This document shows, one piece after another, positions 1 to 9,307 of a DNA stretch of 64,000 bases. Position numbers and translations under genes: made by a program. Source of the DNA: Burkholderia sp. H160 (GTDB taxonomy: Bacteria > Pseudomonadota > Gammaproteobacteria > Burkholderiales > Burkholderiaceae); NCBI GenBank assembly GCA_000173575.1, contig ABYL01000001.1, positions 1 to 64,000 on the forward strand, written 5' to 3'. The notes below the pieces were generated by a model. That model worked only from the letters and a program-made list of their open reading frames with translations, searched no databases and was not told where the DNA came from. How positions within the stretch are numbered: the stretch's first letter is position 1; each line of letters starts with the position of its first letter.

Positions 1-12
1 GGTAGTAATGAA

Positions 13-1044
13 CTAGCGCAAAGGGTCCGCAACTTTGACAATCAAGCGCCCTTTATGCGCTCCAGTGAAGAGGCAGTTGTAGACATCGGGTACAGTCTCG
101 AACCCCTCCCGAATATCAATGTCGGATTTCAACCGGCCTTCAGAAATCCATTCATTGATAGACTTCAACATCGCACTCGTTCGCGCTCTGTCTCCGAGAA
201 TAGAGCTGACGAGGAAGCCCCGGACTTGCGCAGTCTTGACAACGATGTTCCAAAGATTCGAAGGTCCCGGTTCAACGTTAGAGGTGTTGTAGCGGCTAAT
301 CATGCCGCAAATTGCGATACGCGCATTCCGTGCTAAATGATTAAGCGATGCTTCGAATATCGAGCCGCCTACATTTTCGAACAGCAGATCAATCCCCTCA
401 GGGAGAGTCGTGCCTAGTTCGGTGTTTAGATCGCTACAAGAACGGTAGTCGATACAAACGTCATAGCCGTAGTCGTCGACTGCGCGTTGACATTTGGCTG
501 TGCCACCCGCAATACCGACGACACGGGACGCGCCTTTAATCCTTGCGATCTGGCCTACAAGGGAGCCGACTGCTCCAGCTGCACCAGAGACAAGTACCGT
601 ATCGCCGGCTTTGAAATCGCCAACGTCAAGAAGGCCGTAATAGGCAGTCAGCCCAATAGTGCCCCGGACGTGCGTAAAGGACGGGAGATCCGAATCAGCG
701 TCTGCGTCTACGACGTAGAACTGCGATGCAGGAGCTACAACGTAATCGCTCCACGTACCGAAGCCCCATACAAACTGACCTTCACTGAGGTCAGCGCCCG
801 GTCCCGTGACTACCACTTGTCCAAGCATGACTCCGCGCACCGGCGCTCCCAGCGGCAGCGGCGCAGCGTAGTTTCCCGACGCATTCATGAATCCGCGAAT
901 AGCGGGGTCCATAGCGAGATACAGGACACGTACCAGTACTTCACCGTCCCCAGGAACAGGCATGTCACGGTCTTCGCGTGTCAAGTCGCCTGACTCGATG
1001 GCGCCCTGCGGACGATTGGTTAGTATCCAGTTTCTGTTTTTCAT
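13..1044 (-). CDS. NADP-dependent zinc-independent alcohol dehydrogenase (MDR/CurA-like)
   Basis: This 343-residue protein belongs to the zinc-free medium-chain dehydrogenase/reductase group (leukotriene B4 12-hydroxydehydrogenase, CurA, YfmJ), which usually reduces the double bond of alpha,beta-unsaturated ketones or aldehydes with NADPH. The GroES-like N-terminal half carries VRVLYLAMDPAIRG, typical of this group. The nucleotide fold starts near residue 150 with VLVSGAAGAVGSLVGQIA, and GIDLLFENVGG follows near 220. The length is normal for the family. It is the second gene of a two-gene minus-strand unit, 18 bases after a carboxymuconolactone-decarboxylase-like gene, whose promoter carries the island's operator. 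Reduction of an enone intermediate of the adjacent CoA pathway is an inference. Confidence 0.88.
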   Translation of the reverse strand: MKNRNWILTNRPQGAIESGDLTREDRDMPVPGDGEVLVRVLYLAMDPAIRGFMNASGNYAAPLPLGAPVRGVMLGQVVVTGPGADLSEGQFVWGFGTWSDYVVAPASQFYVVDADADSDLPSFTHVRGTIGLTAYYGLLDVGDFKAGDTVLVSGAAGAVGSLVGQIARIKGASRVVGIAGGTAKCQRAVDDYGYDVCIDYRSCSDLNTELGTTLPEGIDLLFENVGGSIFEASLNHLARNARIAICGMISRYNTSNVEPGPSNLWNIVVKTAQVRGFLVSSILGDRARTSAMLKSINEWISEGRLKSDIDIREGFETVPDVYNCLFTGAHKGRLIVKVADPLR

Positions 1045-1062
1045 TACGGACCCTGCGGCGTA

Positions 1063-1743
1063 TCAGAGGTATGCGGCAGCGCCCATTACGGCAGCGATAC
1101 CCGACGAAGGAACGGAGCACAGAATAGCTTCGACGAGTTCGGCATCCGTGGCTTGGACCGCACGTGCAGCGCTGATATGGCGAGCAACCATCGGGCTGTA
1201 GTCAGAAGCGAGCACGGCGACGAGGCAGAGTTCCGCGTATTTCGGCTCGATGGTGTTGCAGTAGATCGTGCCCTTGCGCATCAGGTAGTACGCGTCCGCA
1301 CCCTTGGGCGACAAATCAAGCATCTTCTGAAGCGGGCCGGGGATAGTGCCGAAGTACTTCTTGAAGTCAGCCTCGGCCTCGCCCGGAGCCACGACTTGGT
1401 GCTCATAGTCAGGGACTGGGCCCTGGGGATCGCGCGGATACACCTCGTTGACCACGCCTTGATATGCGAGCGCCGCACCTTCACCGCGAAGGCTACTCAG
1501 GAGAATCAATCCGGAGATTGCCTCTTTCTTAGTCAAGCCGAGTCCCTGCGCGATAGAGAGCGCACGGTTCGCGACGTCAATGTAGCCCTTGTTGATCGCA
1601 GCGACAGCGACGAACAGGGACTTGAATTTCGCAGGAATCGCGCCATCGATCTCCACGATATCGCGGAACAGTTGGTAGCCCGACAGCGTGTAGGGGGCAA
1701 TTTCGCGCAGCAGTTCTGATTCGATCAGTGGGTTTGCGGCCAT
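1063..1743 (-). CDS. Carboxymuconolactone decarboxylase (CMD/AhpD-fold) family protein
   Basis: A 226-residue protein made of two CMD-like helical repeats (about 20-110 and 125-220). It is a clear paralogue of the protein at 13807-14499: both begin with an LLR/VLRKIAPYTL-G-Y stretch and share RGEGAAL, FFGTIP-like and AYYLMR-GTI segments. The cysteine pair that makes AhpD a peroxidase partner is absent, the helix reading LLSSLRGEGAALAY. It is therefore not expected to act as a thiol reductase. A decarboxylase, lactone or tautomerase role is possible but unproven. It is the first gene of the minus-strand unit running to 13, and its promoter overlaps the palindromic operator at 1794-1822. Confidence 0.82.
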   Translation of the reverse strand: MAANPLIESELLREIAPYTLSGYQLFRDIVEIDGAIPAKFKSLFVAVAAINKGYIDVANRALSIAQGLGLTKKEAISGLILLSSLRGEGAALAYQGVVNEVYPRDPQGPVPDYEHQVVAPGEAEADFKKYFGTIPGPLQKMLDLSPKGADAYYLMRKGTIYCNTIEPKYAELCLVAVLASDYSPMVARHISAARAVQATDAELVEAILCSVPSSGIAAVMGAAAYL

Positions 1744-1793
1744 GAAATTTACTCAGATGGAAGTCTACGAAAACGACAGGGACCAGCGTGTCC

Positions 1794-1822
1794 ATGCTAT
1801 CGACCGACTGGTCGGGCGTCAA
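1794..1822 (-). promoter_or_regulatory. Promoter with embedded TetR-type operator (minus strand)
   Basis: Read on the minus strand, this is TTGACG (1817-1822), exactly 17 bases, then TAGCAT (1794-1799). The spacer is filled by the palindromic element TCGACCG-ACTGGT-CGGGCGT at 1800-1819. A repressor bound there would block polymerase. It faces the CMD gene at 1743. The same 29-base architecture recurs at 1889, 19822 and 19928. Confidence 0.75.
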
Positions 1823-1888
1823 CCCCAGGTGAGCCCTAATTAGTAACCCTGGGATCGTCAGTCTTTCGAGAAATTTTGCGCACGTCAG

Positions 1889-1917
1889 TTGACGCCCGAC
1901 CAGTCGGTCGAGTACCC
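1889..1917 (+). promoter_or_regulatory. Promoter with embedded TetR-type operator (plus strand)
   Basis: TTGACG at 1889-1894 is followed by a 17-base spacer, CCCGACCAGTCGGTCGA, identical to the one on the opposite strand at 1800-1816, and then GTACCC. The -10 hexamer is poor, so the exact start point is uncertain. It points at the large catabolic operon starting at 2009 and is divergent from the 1794-1822 promoter. Confidence 0.68.
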
Positions 1918-2008
1918 TCCGGTCAATGACAAGTACGAGGCAGCACGCCCTTGATGTGTCGTAGACAGTGGGTGTGCGTGTCATGAACATTGACTCACGG
2001 AGTCTTGG

Positions 2009-3352
2009 ATGAATTTCGAACAATCGAAAAAGTCGAAAGAGTGGTATGGCCGCGTCGAAGCTTTCATGAACCAGTACGTTTACCCGGCGATCCCTACCTA
2101 TCACGAACAGCACGCAAAGATGGATCGCTGGAAGGAAACTCCGGCTATCTTCGAAGAACTCAAAGCTAAGGCTAAAGCCGCGGGCCTCTGGAACATCTTC
2201 ATGCCTCCCTCGGAACACGACGATGAGTACTTCACCAGCGTTGGTCTGACGAACGTAGAGTACGCACCGATTGCGGAACTCATGGGGCGTGTCTCGTTCG
2301 CTTCGGAAGTATTCAACTGCATGGCGCCGGACACAGGCAACTTCGAGGTCTTGCACCGCTACGGTACGCCGAAGCAAAAAGAAAAGTTCATGATTCCGCT
2401 GCGCGACGGCCTCACACGTTCGGCTTTCTTGATGACGGAGCCTGCTGTCGCTTCGTCGGATGCGCGCAACATCCAGACGGAAATCAAGCGCGATGGCGAC
2501 GAGTACGTGATCAACGGCCGCAAGTGGTGGTCGTCGGGCGCTGGCCATCCGAAGTGCGGGTTCTTCATCGTCATGGGCAAGACGGACCTGACGGCTTCGG
2601 CATATCGCCAGCAATCGATGATTCTCGTGCCAGTCGGTACTCCCGGCGTGACCCTCGTACGTCATCTGAACGTGTTCGGTTACGACCACGCGCCGCACGG
2701 CCACTTCGAGGTCATTCTCGATAACGTCCGCGTGCCTGCAGAAAACATGCTCGTGGGTGAGGGCCGCGGGTTCGAAATCGCGCAAGGTCGCCTCGGGCCG
2801 GGTCGCATTCACCACGCTATGCGCACGATTGCCTCAGCTGAAGTCGCTCTCGAACGCATGGTCATCCGTTTGATGTCGCGAGAAGCATTCGGCAAGCGCA
2901 TTCACGAACACTCGATTTGGGAAGAGCGTATCGCCCACGCTCGAATCAATATCGAAATGGTTCGTCTGCTGTGCTTGAAGACAGCGCACATGATGGACAC
3001 TGTGGGCAACAAGGAGGCGCAAGGCGAGATCGCAATGATTAAGGTCATCGCTCCGCAAGTCGCCGAACGCATTATCGATATGGCAATTCAAGCTCACGGC
3101 GGCGGTGGTGTGAGCCAGGACTTCGGCTTGGCGGAGATGTATGCCAACACGCGTATCGTGCGTCTTACCGATGGTCCTGACGAAGTGCATTGCCGTGCCG
3201 TTGCGCGTCTGGAATTACAAAAAGAACGAAGGCCGCCAGTACAGCGATATCCTCGCGTACTCGAAATAATCGAATTCGAGACCTACAGGTCTCGTTTTCA
3301 TACAACTATAGAGGGCTACAAGATTGAGTACCACGGAAACGCTTACCGCTGA
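2009..3352 (+). CDS. ACAD10/11-type acyl-CoA dehydrogenase (3' end frameshifted)
   Basis: This is an acyl-CoA dehydrogenase of the ACAD10/ACAD11 branch. It carries [15 protein letters not shown] and the closing [14 protein letters not shown] motif, and CGGAG seven bases ahead supports ATG 2009. In mammals and in the levulinate pathway, relatives act with a phosphotransferase-fold kinase to remove the hydroxyl of 4-hydroxyacyl-CoAs through a phosphorylated intermediate. Exactly such a kinase follows. The open frame continues to 3352 and overlaps the kinase start. From 3216, however, the next frame reads [17 protein letters not shown] and stops at 3267-3269, a natural C-terminus. A single extra base near 3215 would explain this; it could be a real mutation or a sequencing error. 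The intended length would be about 419 residues. Confidence 0.85.
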   Translation: MNFEQSKKSKEWYGRVEAFMNQYVYPAIPTYHEQHAKMDRWKETPAIFEELKAKAKAAGLWNIFMPPSEHDDEYFTSVGLTNVEYAPIAELMGRVSFASEVFNCMAPDTGNFEVLHRYGTPKQKEKFMIPLRDGLTRSAFLMTEPAVASSDARNIQTEIKRDGDEYVINGRKWWSSGAGHPKCGFFIVMGKTDLTASAYRQQSMILVPVGTPGVTLVRHLNVFGYDHAPHGHFEVILDNVRVPAENMLVGEGRGFEIAQGRLGPGRIHHAMRTIASAEVALERMVIRLMSREAFGKRIHEHSIWEERIAHARINIEMVRLLCLKTAHMMDTVGNKEAQGEIAMIKVIAPQVAERIIDMAIQAHGGGGVSQDFGLAEMYANTRIVRLTDGPDEVHCRAVARLELQKERRPPVQRYPRVLEIIEFETYRSRFHTTIEGYKIEYHGNAYR

Positions 3353-4424
3353 GCCTAAGCGCTACATCGGTGAACTCGGTTCAGTTCGTGAAGGCAGTCG
3401 CTTCGATGAAGCGCGTCTTGCTACGTATTTGAATGACATGATTCATGGCTTTGGCGGCCCGATGGTAGTGAAGCAATTCGAGGGCGGGCAGTCTAACCCT
3501 ACGTTTTTGCTAGAAACGCCGAGCGGCAAATATGTGGTACGTCGTAAGCCTGAAGGTGTGCTGCTGAAGTCAGCTCACGCAGTAGACAGAGAGTTTCGAA
3601 TCATTAAAGCGCTTTCGGGCGCAGGCGGTATTCCTGTCCCTCAGGCGCTGGTACTTTGCGAAGACGACAGTATTATCGGCAGCATGTTCTATGTCATGCG
3701 TTTCGTGCCGGGACGTGCCTTCTGGGATTGCAAAATGCCAGACGTTAGCCGCGACGACCGGGCAGCGATCTACGATTCTGCGAACGAAGTGCTCGCACGA
3801 TTGCACTCGATCGACTACAGCAAGATCGGTCTGTCAGACTACGGTCGTCCTGGCAATTATTTCTCGCGTCAGATCTCGCGTTGGTCGTCCCAGTACGAAG
3901 CTTCCAAGTCGCAAGACATTCCGGAAATGGAAAAGCTGATCGCGTGGTTGCCTGGTCAGGTCTCGGCTGACGATCAGCGCTCGTGTATTGCTCACGGTGA
4001 CTTCTCCTTCCACAATCTGCTGATCCATCCGACTGAGCCGCGCGTAGTTGCGGTGCTGGATTGGGAACTGTCGACTATCGGACACCCGATGGGCGACCTC
4101 ATGTATCACACTATGGAGTGGTACAGGCCGCAGGGCGTCGATGCTCGCGATACGCTGAACGGCGCAGACCTGCACGCCTTGGGGATTCCAGGTTTTGAAG
4201 AGTACGTCGAGCGCTATTGCGAACGCACGGGATTCAAGATCGAAGGGAACCTCGACTTCTACAAGGCGTACAACCTGTTCCGTGTCGCTGCGATTCTGCA
4301 AGGAGTCGCGCAGCGCGCTTCGCAAGGTAATGCTGCCTCGGCCCATGCGGATACTGTGACGAAGTTGATTAAACCGCTGGCTAAGGCTGCATGGGATTTC
4401 GCACTCGCTGGTGGGGCTGTGTAA
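3324..4424 (+). CDS. Phosphotransferase (APH/ACAD10-kinase family)
   Basis: This 366-residue aminoglycoside-phosphotransferase-fold kinase is of the type paired with ACAD11-like dehydrogenases. The catalytic loop [12 protein letters not shown] (residues about 224-235) supplies the HGD-x4-N catalytic motif, and [16 protein letters not shown] gives the metal-binding DWE. The glycine-rich nucleotide site lies in [17 protein letters not shown]. The start is TTG 3324 with GAGGG eight bases ahead; no better start is visible. In the lva and ACAD10/11 systems this kinase phosphorylates 4-hydroxyacyl-CoA so that the dehydrogenase partner can eliminate phosphate. A similar role here would imply a 4- or gamma-hydroxyacyl-CoA intermediate, which is inference from family and pairing. 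Confidence 0.87.
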   Translation: MSTTETLTAEPKRYIGELGSVREGSRFDEARLATYLNDMIHGFGGPMVVKQFEGGQSNPTFLLETPSGKYVVRRKPEGVLLKSAHAVDREFRIIKALSGAGGIPVPQALVLCEDDSIIGSMFYVMRFVPGRAFWDCKMPDVSRDDRAAIYDSANEVLARLHSIDYSKIGLSDYGRPGNYFSRQISRWSSQYEASKSQDIPEMEKLIAWLPGQVSADDQRSCIAHGDFSFHNLLIHPTEPRVVAVLDWELSTIGHPMGDLMYHTMEWYRPQGVDARDTLNGADLHALGIPGFEEYVERYCERTGFKIEGNLDFYKAYNLFRVAAILQGVAQRASQGNAASAHADTVTKLIKPLAKAAWDFALAGGAV

Positions 4425-4481
4425 TCAGGTCATAAGAGGTCTTGGACTCGGCTTCTATCGATTCTATTTTGCGACAATCAT

Positions 4482-5672
4482 ATGGACGATACGATCAAAT
4501 CTGCACGCGCGCGGGCTCAGGAACTAGGTGCGCAAATACACGAATTCTGTAGGAGCGAGATGCCTGCCGATCTTCTTGATCGGTCCCGACGTCATCAAGT
4601 CTTGAGCAAAGAGGACTATCTTTGCTGGATGGGATTGTTGCAGAAGAAGAATTGGGGTACCGCGCACTGGCCTGCAGAGTATGGTGGCCAAGACTGGTCG
4701 CCGCTCGAACGCTTTACCTTCGAGGATCAGCTTGCCCGATTGGGTTGCCCGTGGGTGATTCCGTTCGGCGTCAAATACGTGGGACCCGTCATCTATAAGT
4801 ACGGCTCGCCGGAACAGAAAGCGCGATTTCTGCCGCGCATCGTTAACAACGAAGACTTCTGGGCTCAAGGCTACTCGGAGCCAGGTGCAGGCTCTGACTT
4901 GGCAGGTTTGCGCACGACGGCAGTTCGTGACGGTGACAACTACGTAGTCAATGGTCAAAAAGTATGGACGACCTATGCGCAATGGGCCGATTGGTTGTTC
5001 TGCCTGGTGCGTACCGGCGACTCCGAGACCAAGGCACAAAACAGTATCTCATTCCTACTCATCGACATGAACAGCGAAGGTGTGACGGTCAAGCCTATCG
5101 ACACGATGGATGGCTATCACCACGTGAATGAAGTGTGGTTAGAAGACGTTCGCGTACCTGCTGAGAACTTGATCGGCGTTGAAGGGCACGGATGGACGTA
5201 TGCGAAGTTCCTGCTCAAGAACGAGCGGACAGCAGGCGCTACCGTCGGCATGGTTCGTCACGCACTAGATCGACTCAAGCTCGCAGCAACAGAGAGTGGG
5301 GAAATCGAAAAACCGCTGATGCGTAATCGCATCGGTGAATTTGAACTGCGATTCATGGCACTTGAGCAGGTAGCGTATCAGTCTGTCGAAGCTATGATGG
5401 ACGGTACAGAGAGCGGCGGCGAGGCCTCGCTAATAAAAATCCGTTCATCGGAATTGTACCAGCATGTTGCGGAAGCTACGGTTGAAGCGCTTGGTATGGC
5501 AGGACTTCCGTTCGATATCGAAGCGCTGCACAAGGGCACGGAACCTCCCATTGGCCCTTATGATGCGGCTGGGGTACTCAAAGATCACTTCTACAACCGT
5601 GCCGCTACGATCTTCGGCGGTGCATCGGAAATCCAACGCAACATTATTGCTAAGACCGTTCTCGGACTATGA
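4482..5672 (+). CDS. Acyl-CoA dehydrogenase, larger subunit of a heteromeric pair
   Basis: A 396-residue acyl-CoA dehydrogenase. It has the flavin-binding YSEPGAGSDLAGLRT stretch near residue 130, KVWTTYAQWADW, NERTAGATVG near 250 and the C-terminal FGGASEIQRNIIAKTVLGL. It overlaps the next gene by four bases (ATGA), and that gene encodes a shorter, more diverged acyl-CoA dehydrogenase. Such adjacent pairs (PimC/PimD and the mycobacterial ChsE heterotetramers) form alpha2beta2 enzymes that bind two FADs and handle bulky or cyclic acyl-CoAs. A heteromer oxidising a ring- or branch-bearing acyl-CoA is the likely role. No strong ribosome site is visible ahead of ATG 4482. Confidence 0.9.
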   Translation: MDDTIKSARARAQELGAQIHEFCRSEMPADLLDRSRRHQVLSKEDYLCWMGLLQKKNWGTAHWPAEYGGQDWSPLERFTFEDQLARLGCPWVIPFGVKYVGPVIYKYGSPEQKARFLPRIVNNEDFWAQGYSEPGAGSDLAGLRTTAVRDGDNYVVNGQKVWTTYAQWADWLFCLVRTGDSETKAQNSISFLLIDMNSEGVTVKPIDTMDGYHHVNEVWLEDVRVPAENLIGVEGHGWTYAKFLLKNERTAGATVGMVRHALDRLKLAATESGEIEKPLMRNRIGEFELRFMALEQVAYQSVEAMMDGTESGGEASLIKIRSSELYQHVAEATVEALGMAGLPFDIEALHKGTEPPIGPYDAAGVLKDHFYNRAATIFGGASEIQRNIIAKTVLGL

Positions 5673-6772
5673 GTGCAGACCAGGAAATGCTCGCTCTGCT
5701 CAGTGAGAGTATCGAGCGCTATACGACCGATAACTACGACTTCCAGAAGCGTCACGCTGTCCTTAGGGAAGCTCAGAGCTATAGCGAGCAAGCGTGGAAA
5801 GACTATGCTGAATTCGGCTGGCTAGCTCTAACGCTAGGAGAAGACTTGGGCGGTCTCGATGCTGACGCGACTACACTGGGTCCGCTCATGGAAGTCATCG
5901 GCTATCGAATGCTCATGGAGCCAATCCTATCGAGTGCTGTCATCGGAACTCGATTGATATCCCTGTTGGGTAGCGCAGAACAGAAGGATCAGATTCTTCC
6001 GACTCTGATCGATGGGTCGGTAAAGCTCGTAGTGCTTGATCTCGGAACTCCGCGTATTCAGTGGCCGACTGCATCGGAGAGCCGGCTGACTGGTACGGCA
6101 CCTATGGTGTTGCATGGAGACGTAGCTGACAAGTTCATCGTTCCGGCAGTAGATGCGGATGGCGAAGTTCAGGTTTACGTAGTAGATGCACAGGATTGCG
6201 TTCGCAGGAACTACCGACTGGTCGACCGGCGCGGTGCTGCATCAGTCAGCTTTGAAGGGGTAGTCACTCAGCGACTGGGTACTGACAACAGCGGTGCGAG
6301 AGTAGAGGCTGTACTCGCTGATGTCGCGGACGAGGCTGTAGTAGCTCTCTGCGGTGAGACCTTCGGGATTGTAAGGGCTCTGGTGAATGCGACAGCTGAT
6401 TACCTGAAGATGCGCAAGCAATTCGGCAAGCCCCTGGGTGCAAACCAGGCGCTCCAGCATCGCATGGCTGACATGTACATGATTCAGCAAGAGGTCGGAG
6501 CTCTGACCAAGGCTGCGAGGTTATCAATGAATCAACCCCGCGCAGACAGGGCTCGGATCATCAGCGGAGCGAGGGCGTATATCGGCAGGACGGCTCGCAT
6601 AGTGGGTAATGAAGCTGTCCAGATGCACGGCGGTATCGGCATTACCGAAGAGCTTGACGTGAGCCATTATTTCCGTCGCTTGATGGTCAACGCTGTTTTG
6701 CTCGGTAGTCTCGATCACCACTTCGAGAACTTCATCAAGTTGACATTGGCTAACAGCGAGGGCCAGCACTAA
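5669..6772 (+). CDS. Acyl-CoA dehydrogenase, smaller subunit of the pair
   Basis: A 367-residue acyl-CoA dehydrogenase-like protein annotated in many genomes as pimeloyl-CoA dehydrogenase small subunit. Recognisable parts are FGKPLGANQALQHRMADM near residue 250 and VQMHGGIGITEELDVSHYF near 320. The middle domain is diverged (GTAPMVLHGDVADKFIV), and the usual flavin-contact and catalytic glutamate segments are not evident. This fits the non-catalytic or half-site partner of a heterotetramer. Translation is coupled to the preceding dehydrogenase by an ATGA overlap. Confidence 0.88.
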   Translation: MSADQEMLALLSESIERYTTDNYDFQKRHAVLREAQSYSEQAWKDYAEFGWLALTLGEDLGGLDADATTLGPLMEVIGYRMLMEPILSSAVIGTRLISLLGSAEQKDQILPTLIDGSVKLVVLDLGTPRIQWPTASESRLTGTAPMVLHGDVADKFIVPAVDADGEVQVYVVDAQDCVRRNYRLVDRRGAASVSFEGVVTQRLGTDNSGARVEAVLADVADEAVVALCGETFGIVRALVNATADYLKMRKQFGKPLGANQALQHRMADMYMIQQEVGALTKAARLSMNQPRADRARIISGARAYIGRTARIVGNEAVQMHGGIGITEELDVSHYFRRLMVNAVLLGSLDHHFENFIKLTLANSEGQH

Positions 6773-6832
6773 ATCTCTAACGGCCCATTCGATTTTGCTG
6801 GGAACGTTAGTTCGTGGGTAAGGAGTGGCGCA

Positions 6833-7627
6833 ATGAGTGAAAAGAATGCAGCAGTACTCGTGCATCGTACGGGAGCGATTGTTGAAATCGTATTGAATCG
6901 CCCTCAGGTGCTGAATGCAGCGAACGTACAATTGGCGACAGATTTCCTGTCTGTGTGCCAGGGAATTGCCGGCGACCCCGGTGTTCGTAGCGTAGTCGTG
7001 CGCGGAGAGGGCAAGGCGTTCATGGCTGGGGGCGATCTCGCTGAATTTACTGGAGACCTCGATCATGCTGCCGAAGTTGCCGACAGTCTGATTAAACCGC
7101 TGAACGAGGCTGTGACTATCCTTTCTCGGATGTCGGCGCCCGTGATCGGTAGCGTTCACGGCGCAGTCGCAGGGGCCGGTGTGAGTCTAGCGCTAGCCTG
7201 TGACATGGTGATCGCTGCGGACAACACGAAGTTCAACATGGCGTATTCAAAGATCGGAGCTAGCCCGGACGTAAGCGGATCCTGGTCGCTGCCTCGTGCA
7301 GTGGGGCTGCATAAGGCCATGGAGATCGCGTTGCTCTCCGAGACCTTCGATGCGCAGGAGGCGCATCGTCTGGGTCTAGTCTATCGCGTAGTCAGCAATG
7401 CTGAACTTGCTCGAGAGACGATGAGTCTCGCAGATCGACTTGCTGGTGGACCTACACGGTCGTTTGGCGTCATCAAGCAACTACTTCGAAATTCGCTCGA
7501 CCGAAACTTGAATTCTCAGCTCGAAGCAGAGCGTCTGGGTTTCCGTCAGTGTGCGACAACTAATGATTTCAAGGAAGGTGTCGTTGCTTTCCAACAGCGC
7601 CGCACGCCGCTGTTTTCAGGTTCATGA
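6833..7627 (+). CDS. Enoyl-CoA hydratase/isomerase, PaaG-like
   Basis: A 264-residue crotonase-fold protein with AAG close ahead of ATG 6833 (AAGGAG at 6821-6826 region). The oxyanion-hole segment is GEGKAFMAGGDLAEF (residues about 60-75) and the second is HGAVAGAGVSLALACDMVIA. The active-site loop reads YSKIGASPDVSGSWSLPR. An aspartate stands where hydratases carry glutamate, as in PaaG-type enoyl-CoA isomerases. A double-bond or ring isomerase is therefore more likely than a simple hydratase. It is the fifth gene of the plus-strand operon from 2009. Confidence 0.87.
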   Translation: MSEKNAAVLVHRTGAIVEIVLNRPQVLNAANVQLATDFLSVCQGIAGDPGVRSVVVRGEGKAFMAGGDLAEFTGDLDHAAEVADSLIKPLNEAVTILSRMSAPVIGSVHGAVAGAGVSLALACDMVIAADNTKFNMAYSKIGASPDVSGSWSLPRAVGLHKAMEIALLSETFDAQEAHRLGLVYRVVSNAELARETMSLADRLAGGPTRSFGVIKQLLRNSLDRNLNSQLEAERLGFRQCATTNDFKEGVVAFQQRRTPLFSGS

Positions 7628-7832
7628 GTAGCTGTTTAGGTATTCGAAGCGATCGCGACACGTTGGAAAAAGTTACAAATATGGTACATCTTCAAATATC
7701 GAAGAATTTAAAGTAAGGGGCGCCTATAAGGTTTCGCAGTGCGAGGATGTAAGACGCGTAGAGCCAAAAACAATACGTGTCGGGCTAGATATACAGAAAG
7801 ACACCAATCAGATTGAGACACAAGGAGATACT

Positions 7833-7925
7833 ATGAGGTACGTAGGCGTAACTGCCTATGCTTATGAGAGGAATAAGCGTAGCGCACACGACGACTCGAA
7901 TGTGTTTTACCGGGGAGTCAGATAA
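7833..7925 (+). CDS. Putative 30-residue leader peptide coupled to the MFS gene
   Basis: A short open frame, too small for usual gene finders, starts at ATG 7833 behind a strong AAGGAGA (7822-7828). It encodes 30 residues beginning MRYVGVTAYAYERNKR and stops with TAA at 7923-7925, sharing its last base with the ATG of the transporter (TAATG). The transporter itself has no other ribosome site, so it is probably translated by re-initiation after this peptide. A small inverted repeat, TAGGC-GTAACT-GCCTA, lies near its start. No known family is recognised; it may be a translation-coupling or regulatory leader. Confidence 0.5.
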   Translation: MRYVGVTAYAYERNKRSAHDDSNVFYRGVR

Positions 7926-9214
7926 TGGTTAGCGCAGCCCAACGGAGATACATTCTTTTCTTGCTGTTCACGGTGTCGGTCTTCAACTACGTTGACCGTA
8001 CAATTCTTTCCATCCTGCAAATCCCTATCAAGAAGGAACTGGGCTTGACCGATGCTCAGCTGGGCATGCTCACGGGTCTGGCCTTCGCGATCTTCTACGC
8101 GGTACTCGGTGTGCCTATTGGACGTCTAGCGGACTACTGGCAACGTCGTCGTCTCGTAGCAGGCGCGTTGACAGTCTGGACCGGTTTCACGGCACTCACG
8201 GGTATCGCAACCAGCTTCGGGGCACTTTTGGGCTTCCGTATCGGCGTCGCTGTTGGGGAAGCCGGATCGATTCCAGCATCCCACTCGATTATCTCAGACC
8301 TGTATCCGCCTAATAAGCGTGCTACGGCAATCGCAATCTTCGGCTTGTCGCTGCCCGTTGGTATCCTTCTGGGTTACTCCAGCGCTGGTTGGCTTGTGAC
8401 TAACGTCGGTTGGCGTGAAGCGTTTTCGGTTATCGGTCTGTGTGGCTTGATCGTCGTCCCGTTTATGTGGTTCGCAAATGAACCGAAGCGTGGCACGTTC
8501 GATCCAGTTGAGGTAGCGAGGGCACCGGCACCGTCCACTGGGGAAGCGCTGAAAATCCTGTGGAGCAAACGTGCGTATCGTTGGCTCGTCCTCGCGGGCG
8601 GCTTCCATGCGTGGGCCTGGTATTCGGTCAACTCGTGGAATGCCATGTTCTACGTGCGTGTCCACCAGGTGCCGCTGTCCACGGTTTCGTATTATCTGGC
8701 ACTCGTGAACGGTATCGGCTCCGCTATCGGTATCTATGCCGGTGCGAGACTCGCGGACTACTTTGGCTCGAAGGACGTTCGCGGTCGCCCGCGCGTCGTC
8801 GCGATTTCGCAGTTCATCATGGTTCCGATTGCAATCGTCCAGTACCTCGTGCCGTCGCACGCCGTATCGATGGTGCTTGGCGCGATCACGATGACGATGA
8901 TGCTCGTCTACTACGGCCCTATCGTGGCAGTTGCTCACCAGATGATGCCCGCGAACATTCGCGGCTTTACGTCTGGCGTGCTGACGCTCGTAGTGTCGCT
9001 GATCGGCTTGGGACTCGGCCCTCTCGTTACTGGCATATTGAGCGACAAGTTCACGGCTGCATATGGTGTGCAAGGCCTGGGCTATGCGATTTGCGTTACG
9101 GTCTGCGCGTCGCTGGTTTCGGCATTGATGTTCTGGCGTAGTTCTGTACTGCTGCCTAACGAAGTTTTGAACAAGGAACCCGTTAGCGAACTCGTTGAGG
9201 AAGCGGTAGCTTAA
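7925..9214 (+). CDS. MFS transporter (spinster-like, anion:cation symporter type)
   Basis: A 429-residue major-facilitator permease with twelve predicted membrane spans. The N-terminal NYVDRTILSILQIPIKKELG and the loop GRLADYWQRRRLVAGAL (the family's G-x3-D-x2-R-R-x-R motif) place it among the spinster-like or hexuronate-type MFS carriers common in aromatic and terpenoid acid clusters. It is the probable inner-membrane importer for the island's substrate. Start ATG 7925 overlaps the stop of the 30-codon leader by one base. An intrinsic hairpin follows at 9229-9261. Confidence 0.9.
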   Translation: MVSAAQRRYILFLLFTVSVFNYVDRTILSILQIPIKKELGLTDAQLGMLTGLAFAIFYAVLGVPIGRLADYWQRRRLVAGALTVWTGFTALTGIATSFGALLGFRIGVAVGEAGSIPASHSIISDLYPPNKRATAIAIFGLSLPVGILLGYSSAGWLVTNVGWREAFSVIGLCGLIVVPFMWFANEPKRGTFDPVEVARAPAPSTGEALKILWSKRAYRWLVLAGGFHAWAWYSVNSWNAMFYVRVHQVPLSTVSYYLALVNGIGSAIGIYAGARLADYFGSKDVRGRPRVVAISQFIMVPIAIVQYLVPSHAVSMVLGAITMTMMLVYYGPIVAVAHQMMPANIRGFTSGVLTLVVSLIGLGLGPLVTGILSDKFTAAYGVQGLGYAICVTVCASLVSALMFWRSSVLLPNEVLNKEPVSELVEEAVA

Positions 9215-9228
9215 GTATTGTAGCCGTA

Positions 9229-9261
9229 CACGCTGTGTCACTCTGAATGTGGCACGGCGTG
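9229..9261 (+). terminator. Intercistronic stem-loop after the MFS gene
   Basis: Arms CACGCTGTGTCAC (9229-9241) and GTGGCACGGCGTG (9249-9261) pair over 13 positions, two of them G-U, around a seven-base loop. No T-run follows. It may be a partial attenuator or an mRNA-protecting hairpin rather than a full terminator, since same-strand genes continue 47 bases later. Confidence 0.45.
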
Positions 9262-9307
9262 ACCTGCTCTATGCAAAGCTAAATTAACTTGAATCTGGAC
9301 GTTGATA

